From Actinotignum schaalii (GTDB lineage Bacteria > Actinomycetota > Actinomycetes > Actinomycetales > Actinomycetaceae): a stretch of DNA of 64,000 nucleotides. Location: the NCBI RefSeq assembly GCF_000724605.1, contig NZ_CP008802.1, positions 1,240,001 to 1,304,000 of the forward strand, written 5' to 3'. Both the position numbers and the translations under genes were made by a program. The notes under the pieces are model-generated. The model searched no databases and was not told where the DNA came from. It worked only from the letters and a program-made list of their open reading frames with translations. How positions within the stretch are numbered: the first letter of the stretch is position 1; each line of letters begins with the position of its first letter. This document shows, piece by piece, positions 14,469 to 22,545 of the stretch.

Positions 14469-15428
14469 ATGACATCCACAATACGCCCGCTGTATTTTGA
14501 TTGCGACACTGGCATCGACGATTCGATGGCTCTGGTGTACCTGGCAAAAGCACCTGAGATTTCTCTTGTCGGCGTAGGCACGGTTTCAGGCAATACAAAT
14601 TGCGAGCAAGCCGCCGAAAATACCCTGAGCATTCTCGAGGCGATGGGCCGCACCGATGTCCCGGTTGCCGTGGGCTCTCACGATTTCCTCACGTCAAAGT
14701 ACACCTGGGTCCCCACCCACATTCACGGGGATAACGGAATCGGAAATGTTGAGCTGCCCACCGCGCAGCGGCGCCCTGAAACAGAAAGCGCATCGGATAT
14801 GTTGCTCCGGCTGTCACACGAATATGCCGGTGAGCTAGAAGTCGTCGCGGTAGGTCCCTCGACCAATCTTGCCCTCGCGCTTCAGAAGGATCCGGAGCTA
14901 GCTACCCGAGTCAAGCGCGTGGTCTTGATGGGCGGTGCCGCTCGCGAAGTTGGCAACGCCTCCGTTGTTGCGGAGGCCAATGTTTTCAACGATCCGGAAG
15001 CAGCCCAGACTGTTATGGCCGCTCCCTGGGAGCAGGTGTGGGTGCCCCTTGATGTCACTCTCGCCAATATTCTCGAAGAGGAACATCGTGCCCGTCTCCT
15101 TGCTTCACCTAAACGCGAAGCTCAAATTATCGGAGAAGCCCTCGACGTTTACTTCAACTTCTACCTTCCGGAATACGGCCGCCGCTGCTCGGCTCTGCAC
15201 GATCCACTCGCGGCCGCTGTCGCAGTTGGGGCAATCAAGCCAACCATCTGGCCGGTGGTGGAGGCCGAGGTGGATATCACCGATGGCCCCGGGCGCGGGC
15301 AATCGCTTTTCGATCTGCGCTTGAAGCCCCGCAATGGCTGGCAGGATACTCCCGGTGGCCACATCCGTGTGGTTCTGGAAGTGGAGAAGTCATTCCCCGA
15401 TCATCTGACGGAGCGCCTCAGCGCTTAA
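14469..15428 (+). CDS. nucleoside hydrolase (IunH family)
   Basis: A 319-aa N-ribohydrolase that splits ribonucleosides into base and ribose. The calcium- and ribose-binding motif is DCDTGIDDS at residues 10-18 (family form DxDxGxDD), and VVLMGGA and NVFNDPEAA match later family blocks. AAAGGAG precedes the ATG. It closes the LacI-MFS-hydrolase operon and is followed by a strong hairpin. Base preference (purine or pyrimidine) cannot be told. Confidence 0.9.
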   Translation: MTSTIRPLYFDCDTGIDDSMALVYLAKAPEISLVGVGTVSGNTNCEQAAENTLSILEAMGRTDVPVAVGSHDFLTSKYTWVPTHIHGDNGIGNVELPTAQRRPETESASDMLLRLSHEYAGELEVVAVGPSTNLALALQKDPELATRVKRVVLMGGAAREVGNASVVAEANVFNDPEAAQTVMAAPWEQVWVPLDVTLANILEEEHRARLLASPKREAQIIGEALDVYFNFYLPEYGRRCSALHDPLAAAVAVGAIKPTIWPVVEAEVDITDGPGRGQSLFDLRLKPRNGWQDTPGGHIRVVLEVEKSFPDHLTERLSA

Positions 15429-15431
15429 ATC

Positions 15432-15502
15432 GGCTGTAAATATAGGGTGGCGCCGCGTTTTCCCACGTAGGGTAAGCGCGGCGCCACTTATCATCTACAG
15501 CC
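15432..15502. terminator. bidirectional terminator hairpin
   Basis: A perfect 11-bp stem (GTGGCGCCGCG 15447-15457, CGCGGCGCCAC 15477-15487) nested inside a second 7-bp stem (GGCTGTA 15432-15438, TACAGCC 15496-15502). It lies between the convergent nucleoside hydrolase and fucO genes and would serve both. Confidence 0.75.
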
Positions 15503-15517
15503 AGGCTGCACTACTTT

Positions 15518-16669
15518 TTAGAGCAGCGAAGCGTAGAGCGCGCGGATTTCTTCCTTGGTGGCCTTGCGGGGGTTGCCCGGGGTGCACACGTCGTTGAAGG
15601 CGTCCTCGGCCAGGGCGTCGAGGCCGGATTCGTCCACGCCCACCGCGGAGATCGTGGTGGGGTTACCCAGGTCCTCAACCAGCTGCTTGACCGCGTCCAC
15701 CGCGTAAGTACGCGCTTCTTCTAGCGCGACGTCGTACGAATCCTTCATGCCGAAGGCATGCGCAATATCGCGGTACTTTTCACCGGTGTACTCGGCGTTG
15801 AACTTCATAACGGCCGGCAGCAGGATACCGTTGGCCACGCCGTGCGGCGCGTCGTAACGCCCACCGAGCGGGTGCGCCATGCCGTGCACCAGGCCCAGGC
15901 CCACATTGGAGTAGCCCATGCCCGCGATGTAGGAGGCGTAACCCATCTGCTCCACGGCGTCGGTATCACCATCGGCAGCCTTGCGCAGGTTCTTCGCGAT
16001 CATCTGGATCGCCTTGAGGTGAACCGCGTCCGAAAGCTCCCAGGCGCCCGGGGTGATGTAACCCTCGATGGCGTGGGTGAGGGCATCGAGCCCGGTCGCC
16101 ACCTTGAGGGAACGCGGCATGCCGTCCATGAGATCCGGATCCACAATGGCGAGCACCGGAATATCGTGTTCGTCCACGCACACAAACTTGCGGTGCTTCT
16201 CCGTATCGGTAATCACGTAGTTAATGGTGGTTTCCGAAGCGGTACCGGCGGTGGTGGGGATACCGATAATCGGCACGGAGGGGTTCTTGGTGTCCGCCAC
16301 GCCCTCGAGGGACAGCACGTCGGAAAATTCGGGATTCGCACCGATAATGCCGATGGCCTTCGCGGTGTCCTGCGGGGACCCGCCGCCCAGGCCGATGAGC
16401 ACATCCGCGCCGGACTCCTTGAGCGCCTGCACGCCGGCCTTCACATTTTCGACGGGCGGGTTCGGAACGACGTCGTCGAAAATCTCGTAAGCAAAATCGG
16501 CCTCATCCAAACGCTTCGTCACTAGGTCCACGGTCCCGGCCTGGCGCACGCCCTTGTCGGTGATGATGAGAACTTTCTTGAAGCCGCGGCGATGCAGCTC
16601 GGGGACCAGCTGGTCGAGCGCACCGCGCCCGAAGTACGAGGTTTGGTTGAGGATCATGCGATTAACCAT
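15518..16669 (-). CDS. fucO: lactaldehyde reductase (iron-dependent alcohol dehydrogenase)
   Basis: A 383-aa group III alcohol dehydrogenase that reduces L-lactaldehyde to L-1,2-propanediol with NADH. It is closely FucO-like from the first residues (NRMILNQTSYFGRGA) through GLGGGSPQDTAKAIGII. The metal-binding histidines are in VHGMAHPLGG and DAPHGVANG, and DALTHAIEGY carries the conserved Asp and His. AAGGAG precedes the ATG. It is divergent from the L-rhamnonate dehydratase, whose pathway makes L-lactaldehyde, so its role as the terminal reductase is well supported. Confidence 0.92.
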   Translation of the reverse strand: MVNRMILNQTSYFGRGALDQLVPELHRRGFKKVLIITDKGVRQAGTVDLVTKRLDEADFAYEIFDDVVPNPPVENVKAGVQALKESGADVLIGLGGGSPQDTAKAIGIIGANPEFSDVLSLEGVADTKNPSVPIIGIPTTAGTASETTINYVITDTEKHRKFVCVDEHDIPVLAIVDPDLMDGMPRSLKVATGLDALTHAIEGYITPGAWELSDAVHLKAIQMIAKNLRKAADGDTDAVEQMGYASYIAGMGYSNVGLGLVHGMAHPLGGRYDAPHGVANGILLPAVMKFNAEYTGEKYRDIAHAFGMKDSYDVALEEARTYAVDAVKQLVEDLGNPTTISAVGVDESGLDALAEDAFNDVCTPGNPRKATKEEIRALYASLL

Positions 16670-16718
16670 GACAACTCCTTATGTCGAATATTCGTAGCAA
16701 CTGCGCCACTTTCCTGAC

Positions 16719-16735
16719 ATGGAACATTGTTCCAT
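16719..16735. promoter_or_regulatory. perfect palindrome upstream of fucO
   Basis: TGGAAC-ATT-GTTCCA with matching outer A and T, a 17-bp dyad about 50 bp before the fucO start. It is a candidate operator. It differs from the TCCCA-N5-TGGGA dyad found at rhmD and at the IclR gene, so a different protein may bind it. Confidence 0.55.
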
Positions 16736-16899
16736 TTTTTTGACCCCCGCCCTATGACGTAAGGCCCGGCGCGGAAAGATTGCCGGGGCCGTGGCGATAT
16801 TTTTCCGCTCAATCCGCGAGCTGCCGGGCCGGGAAGGCTTTACTCTCCCCGGCTTTCATTTTAGACTGGCCGTGTCAGAATCCCAACTATTAACATTCC

Positions 16900-16916
16900 G
16901 TCCCACTAAATGGGAC
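16900..16916. promoter_or_regulatory. candidate IclR operator upstream of rhmD
   Basis: GTCCCA-CTAAA-TGGGAC. The core TCCCA-N5-TGGGA recurs in the dyad immediately before the IclR gene of the same cluster (20736-20754 contains TTCCCA, 5 bp, TGGGAA). A partial left half (TCCCAACTATT) occurs at 16881-16891. The shared form suggests the IclR protein controls the fucO/rhmD divergent region. Confidence 0.6.
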
Positions 16917-16955
16917 TGGATGCGTTGCGGTGGAGATGCGCGCGGCACGTTTTCG

Positions 16956-17051
16956 CATACGCGGAACAGCCGCACGTTATCGCGTACGGAACGACCGCTT
17001 GCGGTCACGCACGCGGAACGACCTCCCGTTATTCCGTACGCGGAACGACGG
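16956..17051 (+). repeat. degenerate tandem repeats upstream of rhmD
   Basis: About four copies of a unit resembling CGTACGCGGAACGACC at roughly 25-30-bp intervals in the 450-bp fucO/rhmD spacer. No gene is visible in the spacer. The copies vary by several bases and the function is unknown. Confidence 0.5.
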
Positions 17052-17119
17052 CGCAGCTACCCCGCAACAACCTCTCAACAATCACATAGCACTCACACAT
17101 AGACGCAAAGGAGCATCTC

Positions 17120-18328
17120 ATGTCATTGCCAACTATCAAGCACGTGCGCGCCTTCTTCATGGGCGGCGCCACCGCCAAGAACAAGGGCCAGGGCGGCGGC
17201 GACTATCACGACCAGGGCGGCGGGCACTGGATCGATGACCATATCGCCACTCCGATGTCCAAGTACAAGGAATACGAACAATCCCGCCAGTCCTTCGGGA
17301 TCAATGTGCTGGGCACCCTGGTGGTGGAAGTGGAGGCCAGCGATGGCACCACCGGCTTCGCGATCTCCACGGCCGGCGAAATCGGCTGCTTCATCGTGGA
17401 AAACCACCTCAGCCGCTTTATCGAAGGCAAGCGGGTGGATGATATCAAGCTCATCCACGATCAGATGATCAACTCCACCCACTACTACTCCGGTGGCGGC
17501 GGCGTAGTTATGAATACCATTTCCTGCGTGGACCTGGCCCTGTGGGATCTATTCGGGAAGGTGCTCGGCCAGCCGGTGTACTCGCTGCTGGGCGGGGCGG
17601 TCCGCGATGAAATCAAGTTCTACGCCACCGGTTCACGCCCGGACCTGGCCAAGGAGATGGGCTTCATCGGCGGGAAGATGCCCACCCAGTGGGGCCCGCA
17701 CGACGGTGATGCCGGCATCCGCCGGGAAGTGGAGCGCATTAAGGATATGCGCGAGAAGGTGGGCCCGGACTTCTGGCTCATGTGGGATTGCTGGATGAGC
17801 CAGGATGTCAATTACGCCGTCAAGCTCGCCCACGCCTGCGCTCCCTATAACCTCAAGTGGATCGAGGAATCCTTCCCGGCCGCCCAATACGATAATTACG
17901 CCGAGCTCAAGCGCCAGGTCCCGGCCGGCGTGATGGTCTCCACCGGCGAACACCACGGTAACCTCGCCGCTTTCCGCACTCTCTCCGAAACCGGCATCGA
18001 TATTATGCAGCCGGACGTCGGCTGGTGCGGCGGCATTACCACCCTCCTCGAAATCGCGGCCATCGCGAAGTCGCGCGGCCAGCTGGTGGTCCCGCACGGC
18101 TCCTCCGTGTACTCGCACCACGCCGTTATTACCTTCACGAATACACCGTTCAGCGAGTTCCTCATGACCAGCCCGAAGGCGGATACCATCCGCCCGCAAT
18201 TCGACCCGATCCTCCTGGGCGAGCCGGTCCCCGAAAATGGCCGCATCTCCAAGGAAACCCTGACGAAGCCCGGCTTCGGCGTCGAACTCAATCGCGATAT
18301 CGCGCTGGAACGCCCCTATACGCACTAG
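17120..18328 (+). CDS. rhmD: L-rhamnonate dehydratase
   Basis: A 402-aa enolase-superfamily enzyme that dehydrates L-rhamnonate to 2-keto-3-deoxy-L-rhamnonate. The N-terminus ([11 protein letters not shown], then a glycine-rich loop with [20 protein letters not shown]) is RhmD-like. Metal ligands are the Asp in MWDCWMS, the Glu in IEESFP and the Glu in STGEHHG, and the active-site His is in [16 protein letters not shown] precedes the ATG. It is the first gene of the rhamnonate operon. Confidence 0.92.
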   Translation: MSLPTIKHVRAFFMGGATAKNKGQGGGDYHDQGGGHWIDDHIATPMSKYKEYEQSRQSFGINVLGTLVVEVEASDGTTGFAISTAGEIGCFIVENHLSRFIEGKRVDDIKLIHDQMINSTHYYSGGGGVVMNTISCVDLALWDLFGKVLGQPVYSLLGGAVRDEIKFYATGSRPDLAKEMGFIGGKMPTQWGPHDGDAGIRREVERIKDMREKVGPDFWLMWDCWMSQDVNYAVKLAHACAPYNLKWIEESFPAAQYDNYAELKRQVPAGVMVSTGEHHGNLAAFRTLSETGIDIMQPDVGWCGGITTLLEIAAIAKSRGQLVVPHGSSVYSHHAVITFTNTPFSEFLMTSPKADTIRPQFDPILLGEPVPENGRISKETLTKPGFGVELNRDIALERPYTH

Positions 18329-18452
18329 GCGCCCGCCGGTCACGCCGGTCACGCCACCCGCGCCGGTCACGCGGCCGGCGCGGATGCCGCAATCTTTGCG
18401 CAGCCGCTAGTCGCGCGGACTCGCGCATCCACGCATACGAAAAGGAGAAATT

Positions 18453-19841
18453 ATGACAGCCTCTTCGCCATCTCCGGGCTCGCCCGGAGCTAAGTCCGGG
18501 GCTTCCGCCGCGGCTTCCGGGAAACGCCCCGGAAGCGCCGCCGCGCGCGAAGCAACGCTCTCGATCGCGGTGCGCAAGGCGCGTCGTCGCCTTGTTCCCT
18601 TCATGATGTTGCTCTACGTGCTCGCCTTCCTGGATCGTTCCAATATCGGATACGCCCAGCAGGAGTACATGCTGGACACCGGCATCGGTGAAGCCACCTT
18701 CGCGCTGGGCGCGGGGATTTTCTTCGTGCTCTACGCCTTCCTCGGCGCCCCCGCGAATCTCATGATGCGCAAAATCGGAGCGCAGAAATGGATCGGCTCC
18801 ATCGCGGTGGCCTGGGGTCTGGTATCCGCCTGCATGGCTTTTGCCGATACCCCGGCGAAATTCCTCACCGTCCGCCTGCTGCTGGGCGTGGTGGAGGCCG
18901 GCTTCTTCCCCGGCATGATCTACCTCGCCTCCATTTTCTTCCCCGCGAAACCGCGCGCTTATGTGATGGGCCTCTTCTACCTGGGAGCACCTCTCGCGCT
19001 GGCACTCGGTTCACCGCTGTCCGGTGCGCTCTTGCAGATGCACGGCTTCCTCGGCTTCCCGGGGTGGTTCTGGATGTTCCTCATTGAGGGCCTGCTCGCC
19101 GCGGTTGTTGGGTGCCTCGCTTTCTTCTATTTCGACGACGGACCGCGCTCTGCCAAGTTCCTGACTCCGGAAGAGCGGATTGTCCTGGCCGAAGCGGTGG
19201 AAGGTGAAGATTCCGGTTCCGGGGTGAAGTCCACTCTCAAGGATGCCTTCACGAATGCTCGGGTGTGGACGCTCGCCATGGCTTACTTCGCCATCCAGGT
19301 GGCGGTGTACGGCGTCGTCTTCTACATTCCCACGCAGGTGGCGCGCCTGCTGGGCGAATCGGTGGGCTTCAAGGTGTCCCTCGTCGTCGCCATTCCGTGG
19401 GTGGTCTCCCTCATCGGAACATGGTGGTTCTCCAAGAACGCCACCACCCCGGATCGGCAGCGGATCTGGTCGGCCGGGCTGCTGCTGGCGGCCGGGCTGG
19501 CCCTCGGGCTTTCGGCGCACGCCACCCCAATTCTCGCTATCGCGGCGCTGTGCATCGTGGCCACCGGCGTGATTGCCTGCCAGCCGCTCTTCTGGACGAT
19601 GCCCACGAATCTGCTGGCCGGGGCCGCCCTGGCCGCGGGTATTGGTTTCATCAATACCTGGGGTGCGGTTGGTGGTTTTGTGGCACCGAATCTGAGAGTA
19701 TGGTTCAACGAAATCTTTGATACCCACCAGTCGAGCGTGGCGGGACTCTGGGCGGTTGCAGCGGTGGCAATCCTCGGTTCCTTCATTATCGTCGCTCTCA
19801 AGAATCGAAAGGACGTTGGTATTGAAAGCGACGTTGCCTAA
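18453..19841 (+). CDS. MFS transporter of the anion:cation symporter family, probable L-rhamnonate permease
   Basis: A 462-aa, 12-helix transporter of the family that includes phthalate, glucarate and rhamnonate (RhmT/YfaV) permeases. Family marks are LDRSNIGYAQ in the first helix and loop and RLLLGVVEAGFFPGMIY. The first 40 residues are a polar Ala/Ser/Gly extension before the first helix. AAGGAG lies 5 nt before the ATG. Its 3' end overlaps the aldolase start by 20 nt. Substrate is inferred from the flanking dehydratase and aldolase. Confidence 0.85.
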   Translation: MTASSPSPGSPGAKSGASAAASGKRPGSAAAREATLSIAVRKARRRLVPFMMLLYVLAFLDRSNIGYAQQEYMLDTGIGEATFALGAGIFFVLYAFLGAPANLMMRKIGAQKWIGSIAVAWGLVSACMAFADTPAKFLTVRLLLGVVEAGFFPGMIYLASIFFPAKPRAYVMGLFYLGAPLALALGSPLSGALLQMHGFLGFPGWFWMFLIEGLLAAVVGCLAFFYFDDGPRSAKFLTPEERIVLAEAVEGEDSGSGVKSTLKDAFTNARVWTLAMAYFAIQVAVYGVVFYIPTQVARLLGESVGFKVSLVVAIPWVVSLIGTWWFSKNATTPDRQRIWSAGLLLAAGLALGLSAHATPILAIAALCIVATGVIACQPLFWTMPTNLLAGAALAAGIGFINTWGAVGGFVAPNLRVWFNEIFDTHQSSVAGLWAVAAVAILGSFIIVALKNRKDVGIESDVA

Positions 19842-20586
19842 AAACCAGTTCAAAGCAGAGTTTGCGGCCTCCCGGCAGCGGGCGCGCCGTGGAATCTGGA
19901 TGACGATGGCTTCGGCCACGTCGGCGGAAATCTGCGCCGGTTCCGGTGCTGATTGGCTGCTATTCGACGGCGAACACGCACCCTACACGGTGGCGTCCCT
20001 GCTGGATCAGCTGCGGGCGGCCTCCGGCTATCCCATGCCCCTCATTGTGCGGCCGGTGGAAACCACCGCGGCGCATATTAAACAGGTGCTGGATCTGGGG
20101 GCGCAGAACCTGCTGCTACCCATGGTGGATACCCCGGAGCAGGCCCGCGCGGCGATGCGGGCGGTGCGCTATGCTCCGCGCGGGATCCGCGGGGTGGGAG
20201 CATCGGTGGCGCGCGCCGGGAATTGGGGCCGCTACACCTCCTATATGGAGGAGGCCGAAGCGGAGCTGTTCGTGCTGCTGCAAATCGAATCCCGGGAGGC
20301 GCTCTCCCACCTGGATGAGCTGCTTGAGGTGGAGGGGCCGGATGGTTTCTTCATCGGGCCGGCCGATCTGGGGGCTTCGCTGGGCAATCCGCCCGCGGAG
20401 GAATTGCACGCGATTGTGTGCGATGCACTCGGGAAAATCCGGGCGGCCGGGCTGGTGGCCGGTTCTCTCGCTTTCGATGATGCGGTAGCCGAACAGTATA
20501 TTGCCGCGGGAGCGAATTTCATCGCGACCACGGCGGATTCCACTCTGCTGGTGGAGGCACTCGCCGCGAAATTCCCGGAGCGGTAA
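19822..20586 (+). CDS. rhmA: 2-keto-3-deoxy-L-rhamnonate aldolase (HpcH/HpaI family)
   Basis: A class II aldolase of 254 aa that splits KDR to pyruvate and L-lactaldehyde. Very YfaU-like: DWLLFDGEHAP, PLIVRPVE, IKQVLDLGAQNLLLPMVDT, RGVGASVARA and GFFIGPADLGASLG. The catalytic His is in DGEHAP and the metal ligands in QIES and GPADL. The start is taken as TTG at 19822: AAAGGA sits 8 nt upstream, and no ATG occurs before the conserved domain. It overlaps the transporter stop, so the two are translationally coupled. Confidence 0.88.
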   Translation: MKATLPKNQFKAEFAASRQRARRGIWMTMASATSAEICAGSGADWLLFDGEHAPYTVASLLDQLRAASGYPMPLIVRPVETTAAHIKQVLDLGAQNLLLPMVDTPEQARAAMRAVRYAPRGIRGVGASVARAGNWGRYTSYMEEAEAELFVLLQIESREALSHLDELLEVEGPDGFFIGPADLGASLGNPPAEELHAIVCDALGKIRAAGLVAGSLAFDDAVAEQYIAAGANFIATTADSTLLVEALAAKFPER

Positions 20587-20608
20587 TTACCCCGCGTGCC
20601 CAGGTACC

Positions 20609-20703
20609 TGCGTACTCACGCACCCGCGTACTCACGCACCCGCGTACTCACGTACTCACGTACCCACGAACCGCGTACTCACGTACTCACGTACCCACGT
20701 GCC
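20609..20703 (+). repeat. tandem repeats between rhmA and the IclR gene
   Basis: Two copies of a 16-bp unit GCGTACTCACGCACCC are followed by two copies of a unit of about 31 bp built from the same GCGTACTCACG core. Spacer only; no ribosome binding site or gene is seen. Confidence 0.75.
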
Positions 20704-20726
20704 GTATTACCCCTCCGACCCATCTC

Positions 20727-20763
20727 CGGTACCAGGTTCCCAACTATTGGGAACCTGGTACCG
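20727..20763. promoter_or_regulatory. 37-bp perfect palindrome before the IclR gene
   Basis: Two 17-bp arms (CGGTACCAGGTTCCCAA at 20727-20743, its complement at 20747-20763) around CTA. It ends 7 nt before the IclR ATG, and no Shine-Dalgarno sequence lies between. Its centre has the TTCCCA-N5-TGGGAA form shared with rhmD. It may be an autoregulatory operator, a terminator of the rhm operon, or both. Confidence 0.75.
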
Positions 20764-20770
20764 TTTGTAT

Positions 20771-21535
20771 ATGACATCCGAAGATATCCCTGGCACGCAG
20801 ACACTTCGCCACGGCCTCCTTGTGCTCCGTGCCGTCGCCACAGGGGCTCGGAACCTCAGCGAGGTCACCGCCACAACCGGCCTGAGCCGCTCGAAAGCAC
20901 ATCGGCTCCTCCAGGCCCTGCGCCAGGAACGTTTTCTGCGCACCGATGAAACCGGCACGTATTTCCTGGGGGCTTCCCTCATTGAGCTGGGTTTTCAGGC
21001 ACTCGATAATATTTCTTTGGTCGGGATCGCCTCCCCGCTCCTCTCCCAACTTTCCGAGGACACCCTCGACACCGTGCACCTCGGCACCGAGCTGGAAGGC
21101 GAAGCCCTCTACCTCCTCAAATTCCCCGGGCATCGCGGTATTGAGGTGCGCTCCCAGGTGGGCACCCGCCGCCCCATCACCCGCACCGGGCTGGGCCGTT
21201 CCCTGATTCTTGACAGCCCCGAGCGTTGGGAGAGTCTCTACCGGGCGGATCGCGAGCGGGTACGGGATACTCCCCCGCCGGAAACCCTGGAGGAATTCAC
21301 CGCCGCGATGGAAAAATACTCCCGCAATGGTTATTCGGAGGATTGGGAAATTAGCGAGCCGGGGATTCGCTGCGTGGCCGCGCCGATCCGCAATGCGTCC
21401 GGGAATATTGCGGCCTCGATTAGCGTCTCCAGCGCGGTTATTTATATGGGGAAGGCGCGGATGCGGGAGCTAGCGGCAGCGGTCACGGCAACCGCCGCGG
21501 AGATTTCCCGCCAGATTGGTTACGGTGCGGTGTAG
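20771..21535 (+). CDS. IclR-family regulator of the rhamnonate cluster
   Basis: A 254-aa regulator with an N-terminal winged helix-turn-helix (LSEVTATTGLSRSKAHRLLQAL, about residues 28-49) and the C-terminal IclR effector domain (TRTGLGRSL, GIRCVAAPIRN, ISVSSAVIYM). The start is set at ATG 20771; upstream in-frame sequence is repeat DNA. No ribosome binding site is visible, so the mRNA may be leaderless or start inside the palindrome. Position after rhmA and shared dyads point to control of rhm genes. Confidence 0.85.
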   Translation: MTSEDIPGTQTLRHGLLVLRAVATGARNLSEVTATTGLSRSKAHRLLQALRQERFLRTDETGTYFLGASLIELGFQALDNISLVGIASPLLSQLSEDTLDTVHLGTELEGEALYLLKFPGHRGIEVRSQVGTRRPITRTGLGRSLILDSPERWESLYRADRERVRDTPPPETLEEFTAAMEKYSRNGYSEDWEISEPGIRCVAAPIRNASGNIAASISVSSAVIYMGKARMRELAAAVTATAAEISRQIGYGAV

Positions 21536-21564
21536 CTGCGGGCTACCGTGCGTGGCTGTTAAGC

Positions 21565-21614
21565 ACGACGACGCCGCGTCCCCGCGGCGCGCGGGCGCGC
21601 CGCGGCGCCGTCGT
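21565..21614. terminator. bidirectional hairpin between IclR gene and aldo/keto reductase
   Basis: A 14-bp stem with one mismatch (ACGACGACGCCGCG 21565-21578, CGCGGCGCCGTCGT 21601-21614) lies between two convergent genes. The loop is itself GC-rich. Confidence 0.65.
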
Positions 21615-21630
21615 ACCATCTGAAGCGAGG

Positions 21631-22482
21631 CTATTCCACATCGAGGGGGACTCGGAAGCGCGGGGCCGGGAAGGCGGCGTCCAGGCGCGCGAGTTGGTCG
21701 GCGCTCAGTTCGAGGCGCGCGGCGGCGAGGTTGTCCCGCATATGCGCGAGGTTGCCGGTGCGTGGAATCGCGATGACCTCGCCCTGCGCTAATACCCAGG
21801 CGAGCAGCACTTGGAAGGGGCTGATGCCCAGTTCGCGGGCGACCTCGGTGAGGGCCGGGTTGCTGACCAGGCCGTTGCGCAGGGTGCCGGCTTGGGCGAG
21901 CGGGCAGTAGGCGATGAGCGCCACGCCACGCCGTTCCATAAGGCCGCGCAGGTCCACCTCGATGCCGCGCGAGCCGAGGTGATAGAGCACCTCGTTGGCC
22001 TGGCAGTTGGCGCCGCCGGGTACCGCGGCCAGGTCCTGCATATCTTCGACGTCGAAATTAGAGACGCCCCAGCTGCGGATTTTCCCGGTCGCGCGCAGGC
22101 GCTCAAGTTCCGCCACGGTTTCGGCCAGCGGGGTGCCGCCGCGCCAATGGTAGAGATACATATCCACGTAGTCGGTGCCGAGGCGCTCCAGGCTGGCGTT
22201 GAGCGCCGCCTCCATGCGGTGGCGCGAGGCGTTGGAGGGCAGCACTTTCGTGATGAGGTAGAGCGATTCGCGCGGGAAAGGCGTGATTGCTTCGCCCACG
22301 AGTTCTTCGGAGCGCCCGCTGCCGTACATTTCCGCGGTGTCGATGAGCCGCGCACCGCCTTCGATTCCGCAGCGCAGCGCCGCGATTTCTTCCTGCCGGC
22401 TCGCCGGGTTATCGCCGAGGAACCAGGTGCCCAGCCCGAGGGCCGGCACCGTATCGCCATTCGCCAAGGTGATATTTCGCAT
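21631..22482 (-). CDS. aldo/keto reductase
   Basis: A 283-aa NADPH-dependent oxidoreductase of the AKR superfamily. The catalytic tetrad is visible: Asp in LIDTAEMYGSG, Tyr in the same block, Lys in LITKVL and His in YLYHWRGG. IPRTGNLAHMRDNLAA forms the cofactor end. The start is set at 22482, with AAGGAAG upstream; the longer frame to 22602 runs into tandem repeats. It lies convergent with the rhamnonate IclR gene and could reduce lactaldehyde or another aldehyde, but this is a guess. Confidence 0.85.
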   Translation of the reverse strand: MRNITLANGDTVPALGLGTWFLGDNPASRQEEIAALRCGIEGGARLIDTAEMYGSGRSEELVGEAITPFPRESLYLITKVLPSNASRHRMEAALNASLERLGTDYVDMYLYHWRGGTPLAETVAELERLRATGKIRSWGVSNFDVEDMQDLAAVPGGANCQANEVLYHLGSRGIEVDLRGLMERRGVALIAYCPLAQAGTLRNGLVSNPALTEVARELGISPFQVLLAWVLAQGEVIAIPRTGNLAHMRDNLAAARLELSADQLARLDAAFPAPRFRVPLDVE

Positions 22483-22512
22483 GGGGCTTCCTTTTCGTGT
22501 TCTGATTGTTTG

Positions 22513-22545
22513 CCGCTTGCTTTCCGCTTGCTTTCCGCTTGCTTT
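22513..22545 (+). repeat. 11-bp tandem repeat, three copies
   Basis: CCGCTTGCTTT repeated three times without mismatch, in the upstream region of the aldo/keto reductase gene. Confidence 0.85.
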
